This document shows positions 48,747-48,957 of a stretch of DNA of 48,957 nt, one piece after another (position 1 is the first letter of the stretch; each line of letters opens with the position of its first letter). A program made the translations under genes and the position numbers. The stretch comes from JBMYQA01 sp049600855 (GTDB lineage: Bacteria > Bacteroidota > Bacteroidia > Cytophagales > Flammeovirgaceae). The DNA lies in the NCBI GenBank assembly GCA_049600855.1, contig JBMYQA010000008.1:1-48957 (forward strand), in the 5' to 3' direction. Below the pieces are notes generated by a model. It made no database searches. It saw only the letters and a program-made list of their open reading frames with translations, and was not told the origin of the DNA.

Positions 48747-48957
48747 ATGAAAGAGAAAGTCGCTACCGATATCATTGAATTATTGATTCAAGCCAAAGAA
48801 CAAGGAGTTAATCTTTTTTTAGAAAACGATAAACTTCGATTCACAAGCGCTCAAAATAAGCCTGTTGCCCCTGAGTTGCTTGGATTGTTAAAAGAGAATA
48901 AGGCAGAAATTATAGCCTTTTTGCAAAGTGATGTGGGGAATCTAACGAGAAAAGAGC
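48747..48957 (+). CDS. NRPS subunit 7, 5' end only: TubC-like docking domain
   Basis: An ATG at 48747, 31 bases after subunit 6, opens a frame that runs off the right edge after 70 codons. It encodes MKEKVATDIIELLIQAKEQG followed by VNLFLENDKLRF and later APELLGLLKENKAEIIAFL, clearly the same helix, beta-hairpin, helix docking fold as the N-termini of subunits 2 to 6. The assembly line therefore continues beyond the window with a subunit that should accept the chain from the Ser module of subunit 6. Nothing can be said about its catalytic domains. No Shine-Dalgarno site precedes it (upstream CAACCGACAACAAT). Confidence 0.9.
   Translation, partial: MKEKVATDIIELLIQAKEQGVNLFLENDKLRFTSAQNKPVAPELLGLLKENKAEIIAFLQSDVGNLTRKE

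Noticed and set aside
1..48957. CRISPR arrays, insertion sequences, tRNA or rRNA genes
   Set aside because: None seen. The repeated sequence in the window is explained by homologous NRPS domains.

Overview
The window is a single, continuous, plus-strand stretch of a nonribosomal peptide synthetase (NRPS) biosynthetic cluster. Essentially every base is coding. Seven genes in a row, all in the same direction and separated by only about 28 to 121 bases, encode multimodular NRPS subunits; the first is cut by the left edge and the last by the right edge. No transporter, regulator, MbtH-like protein, phosphopantetheinyl transferase, thioesterase, RNA gene or mobile element is present. The base composition is AT-leaning. 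Most starts lack a clear Shine-Dalgarno sequence and instead have A-rich upstream sequence, which fits a Bacteroidota host (for example a Saprospiria- or Chitinophaga-like bacterium). This assignment is an inference.

Layout (C condensation, A adenylation, T carrier, E epimerization, NMT N-methyltransferase, D N-terminal docking domain). Gene 1 (left edge to 1991): ...A(NMT)-T. Gene 2 (2113-13218): D-C-A-T-C-A-T-E-C-A-T. Gene 3 (13272-27464): D-C-A-T-C-A-T-E-C-A-T-C-A-T. Gene 4 (27575-35437): D-C-A-T-E-C-A-T. Gene 5 (35485-42063): D-C-A-T-C*-A-T. Gene 6 (42092-48715): D-C-A-T-C*-A-T. Gene 7 (48747 to right edge): only D visible. C* marks an unusual condensation subtype found once each in genes 5 and 6. 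In total there are 14 carrier domains, 14 A domains (the first only in part), 13 C domains and 3 E domains.

Reading the ten-residue specificity pockets of the A domains by eye against GrsA PheA positions gives this colinear partial product: N-methyl-X, Pro-like, D-Leu, Leu, Ala, D-Asn, Leu, Ala, D-Ala, Tyr, Val, unknown, Thr, Ser, and then more from gene 7 onward. The E domains sit directly before DCL-type C domains, as expected. This predicts a peptide of at least 14 residues, and I do not recognise it as a known compound.

The subunits appear to be ordered by one repeated docking device. Genes 2 to 7 each start with a roughly 60-residue TubC-like beta-hairpin docking domain. Genes 1 to 6 each end in a short acidic tail whose last residue is Leu or Ile (for example EVIDI, EVFEL, DIFEL). 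That makes six consecutive tail/docking-domain junctions in one window, the most distinctive architectural feature here. The other points of interest are the paired C* domains, the carrier-domain GGDSI signature that tracks E and C* domains, a condensation domain with HHxxxDA instead of HHxxxDG, and an A domain with an unassignable code.
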